Of a DNA stretch of 64,000 nucleotides, positions 62,099-64,000 are shown one piece after another (position 1 is the first letter of the stretch; each line of letters begins with the position of its first letter). The stretch spans positions 112,421 through 176,420 of the forward strand of contig NZ_AWFF01000043.1 in NCBI RefSeq assembly GCF_000682755.1. The letters run 5' to 3'. A program made the position numbers and the translations under genes. The notes under the pieces are model-generated. The model ran no database searches and was not told the origin of the DNA. It saw only the letters and a program-made list of their open reading frames with translations. The DNA comes from Hyphomonas beringensis (GTDB lineage Bacteria > Pseudomonadota > Alphaproteobacteria > Caulobacterales > Hyphomonadaceae).

Positions 62099-63334
62099 AT
62101 GGCGATTGATTTCACGATACCGGAAGAGGCGAAAGACGTTCGCGAGCGCGTGCGTAAATGGGTGCAGGAGGAATGCATCCCCGCCGAAAAGGAAATGGAT
62201 GCCGGGCGGCCCTACAAGGAGGTGCTGGCTGAGCTGCGCAAGAAGGCACGGGCGCAGGGCCTTTGGTGCCCGTTCATTCCCGAAGAGCATGGCGGCATGG
62301 GCCTCGGCCCGCTGGCCAATGCGCTGGTGCAGATGGAATTGGGGCAGAGCCATCTCGGCGCGCTCTCGATGAACTCTCAAGGGCCGGATGATGCCACCAT
62401 GCTGACCCTGCTGGCGCATGGAACGGATTTCCAGAAAGAGAAATATCTGAAGCCGCTGCTGAATGGCGAAAAGCGCATCTGCTATTCCATGACGGAGAAA
62501 GCCGCAGGGGCCGATGCCACCGGCATGCAGGCGCGCGCACAGAAGGATGGCAAGGGCAATTATGTGCTGAATGGAGAGAAATGGTTCTCCAGCGCGGCGA
62601 CGGCGGCAGACATTGCCGTGGTCATGGCGAAGACCAATCCGGATGCGCCCCGCCACCAGCAATTCTCCACCTTCATCGTGGAACTGCCCAATCCCGGCTA
62701 CAACATCATCCGTGACATCCCGACCATGGCCGTACACGGACCGCACTATGAAGAGATGGGCGGCGGCCATGCCGAGGTGAAGATCGAGAATCTGGTCGTG
62801 CCGGAAGAGAATCTGCTGGGCGGGGAAGGGGGCGGCTTCTCCATGGGACAGCACCGGCTGGCCTATGGCCGGCTGCGCCATGGCATGCACAATGTGGCGA
62901 TGGCCCAGCGCGCACTTGATCTGGCAACGGAGCATGTTACCAGCCGTGAGACCTTTGGCCAGCCCCTGGAAGACCGTCAGGGCGTTCAGTTCATGCTGGC
63001 CGAATGTGCGAGCCAGCTTTACATCGCGCGGCTAATGCTGATGCACATTGCCTACAAGGCCGAGAACGGCATGGATTTGCGCCAGGAGAATGGCATCGCC
63101 AAAGTGTTCCTGGCGAACATGGTGCACAAGGTGGTGGATACGGCGATCCAGCTGCACGGGGCGCTGGGCTATTCGCTCGATACGCCGCTGGCGGCCTGGT
63201 ACACGCATATCCGGTCTCAGCGCCTGGTCGACGGGCCGGACGAGGTGCACAAATGGATCACCGGCAAGAATGTGATCCGCGCCTACAAGAAGGATGGCAC
63301 GACGGCCGCCGCCGCCGGTGGAGACTTGTTATGA
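62099..63334 (+). CDS. Acyl-CoA dehydrogenase
   Basis: A 411-residue FAD enzyme. The N-terminal helical domain, the middle beta domain with YSMTEKAAGADATG (FAD/substrate motif) and WFSSAATAADIAVVMAKTNP, and the C-terminal helices with AQRALDLATEHVTSRETFGQP and QLHGALGYSLDTP are present. The ending (LVDGPDEVHKW) suggests the larger ACAD10/11-like or CaiA-like subgroup. ATG follows AGGGAGCG. Its last codons overlap the EthD gene (ATGA), so the two are coupled. Confidence 0.92.
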   Translation: MAIDFTIPEEAKDVRERVRKWVQEECIPAEKEMDAGRPYKEVLAELRKKARAQGLWCPFIPEEHGGMGLGPLANALVQMELGQSHLGALSMNSQGPDDATMLTLLAHGTDFQKEKYLKPLLNGEKRICYSMTEKAAGADATGMQARAQKDGKGNYVLNGEKWFSSAATAADIAVVMAKTNPDAPRHQQFSTFIVELPNPGYNIIRDIPTMAVHGPHYEEMGGGHAEVKIENLVVPEENLLGGEGGGFSMGQHRLAYGRLRHGMHNVAMAQRALDLATEHVTSRETFGQPLEDRQGVQFMLAECASQLYIARLMLMHIAYKAENGMDLRQENGIAKVFLANMVHKVVDTAIQLHGALGYSLDTPLAAWYTHIRSQRLVDGPDEVHKWITGKNVIRAYKKDGTTAAAAGGDLL

Positions 63335-63705
63335 TCAAGCTGACCTTCTGTCTGCGGCGTTTGCCGCATATGAGCCGGGAGGACTTCCAGACCTATTGGC
63401 GAGAGCAGCATGCCCCGCTGGTGGCGAAGCATGCAAAGACGCTGGGCATCCTGCGCTATGTGCAGAACCATACCCGCCATGACGGCCTGAACGCGGCCAT
63501 GCAAGGCAGTCGCGGCGGGCCGGAGGCCTATGATGGCGTGGCGGAACTCTGGTTCGAAAGCGAGGCGGCCATGGCAGCCAATAGCAGCGAGGCGGCGGCG
63601 AAAGCCGGCGCCGAACTGCTGGAGGATGAGAAGAAATTCATCGACCTCGCCAACTCTCCGCTCTGGTTCGGGGAGGAGGTCGAGGTGGTTGGAAGCGGAG
63701 GCTGA
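63331..63705 (+). CDS. EthD-domain protein
   Basis: A 124-residue ferredoxin-like-fold protein of the EthD family: MIKLTFCLRRLPHMSREDFQ then YWREQHAPLVAKHAKTLGI and a C-terminal strand DEKKFIDLANSPLWFGEE. The ATG at 63331 overlaps the acyl-CoA dehydrogenase stop by 4 bases. EthD proteins are small dimers often linked to ether or polyketide degradation; the coupling suggests a role with the dehydrogenase, but the substrate is unknown. Confidence 0.88.
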   Translation: MIKLTFCLRRLPHMSREDFQTYWREQHAPLVAKHAKTLGILRYVQNHTRHDGLNAAMQGSRGGPEAYDGVAELWFESEAAMAANSSEAAAKAGAELLEDEKKFIDLANSPLWFGEEVEVVGSGG

Positions 63706-63782
63706 CCTTCACGCCAGCACGTACGCCCGGCATGGCGGGGCCATCCGGTAAGGGGATCTGGATTCGGGTTTGAAGTTCCGTG

Positions 63783-64000
63783 TCAGGACGTGTCGGGAGC
63801 CGGCTCGCGATAGGCTGCGCGTAGGTCGGCGATTGCAGATTCCATGACATTGCACAGCGCGCTCAGAATGAGTGGCTGGGCATTCTGTACAAACTCGGCT
63901 GGCATATCGCTGCCCAGCGCCGGGCGTTCCCAGGCGGGCACAGCGGGCGCTTCGTATTTATAGAGATTTTTCGGCTTTGGCTTCGGGCGGTCGGACGCAT
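63783..64000 (-). CDS. Hypothetical protein, C-terminal part (cut by window end)
   Basis: An open frame enters from the right edge on the minus strand and stops at TGA (63783-63785). About 71 residues are visible: a basic Pro/Lys start (SDRPKPKPKNLYKYEAP), WERPALGSDMPAEFV, and a helix containing LSALCNVMESAIADLRAAYRE. I do not recognise the family. Its start lies outside the window. Confidence 0.55.
   Translation of the reverse strand, partial: ASDRPKPKPKNLYKYEAPAVPAWERPALGSDMPAEFVQNAQPLILSALCNVMESAIADLRAAYREPAPDTS

Noticed and set aside
61217..62935. 572-codon minus-strand frame opposite truA and the acyl-CoA dehydrogenase
   Set aside because: Spans two well-supported genes on the other strand and has no protein-like pattern.

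Overview
The window looks like chromosomal DNA of a GC-rich alphaproteobacterium of the Caulobacterales/Hyphomonadales type. Pointers are a PleC/DivJ-type hybrid-PAS histidine kinase directly after pepN, an alphaproteobacterial DnaX without zinc cysteines, a small UrcA protein, an M56/BlaI pair, many outer-membrane and lipoprotein genes, and a short bacterial SRP RNA. This placement is inference from gene content. No rRNA, tRNA, CRISPR array, prophage or insertion sequence was seen, and almost the whole window is densely coding.

Layout. 0-10 kb: VanZ-like protein, aminopeptidase N, PAS histidine kinase, then a minus-strand set (histidine phosphatase, KdsB, lipoprotein) and a BlaR1/BlaI-like antirepressor/repressor pair with its own terminator and operator, divergent from a DUF4197 lipoprotein and an alpha/beta hydrolase. 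12-19 kb: a tyrosine-degradation block (MarR regulator, hppD, VOC protein, fumarylacetoacetate hydrolase, two-subunit 3-oxoacid CoA-transferase, aromatic aminotransferase) that lacks recognisable homogentisate dioxygenase and maleylacetoacetate isomerase genes. 19-29 kb: thioesterase and Zur-like regulator, MarR and NlpC/P60, membrane cytochrome c, prephenate dehydratase, LysR, YHS protein, outer-membrane barrel, Ala/Lys/Pro histone-like protein, NudC, and a lipoprotein with a gluzincin metalloprotease signature. 29-36 kb: TypA, cupin, acyltransferase, then a variable-looking patch with a broken S9 peptidase end, a globin-like gene and a membrane-anchored TPR gene with almost identical repeats, followed by the SRP RNA gene.

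36-50 kb: class I ribonucleotide reductase split into nrdA and nrdB about 8 kb apart, each with an NrdR-type box over its promoter; between them a tandem of LpxR-like outer-membrane proteins, an ECF42-type sigma factor with a DGPF protein, an alkylsulfatase-like hydrolase and an esterase; then PRC-barrel, GAF-EAL and UrcA proteins. 50-64 kb: AMP nucleosidase, GNAT, SYLF lipoprotein, protein phosphatase, dnaX-ybaB (recR not next to it), glycosyltransferase, lipoprotein, rmuC, then a tightly packed run def - small 53-residue ORF - fmt - GNAT - truA, and an acyl-CoA dehydrogenase coupled to an EthD protein.

I found no clear multi-gene defence island or other unmistakably new system. The most unusual items are the TPR/globin/S9-remnant patch, the degenerate LpxR-like lipoprotein with a structured leader, the gluzincin lipoprotein, the VOC gene sitting where hmgA would be expected, and the unannotated-size small ORF between def and fmt.
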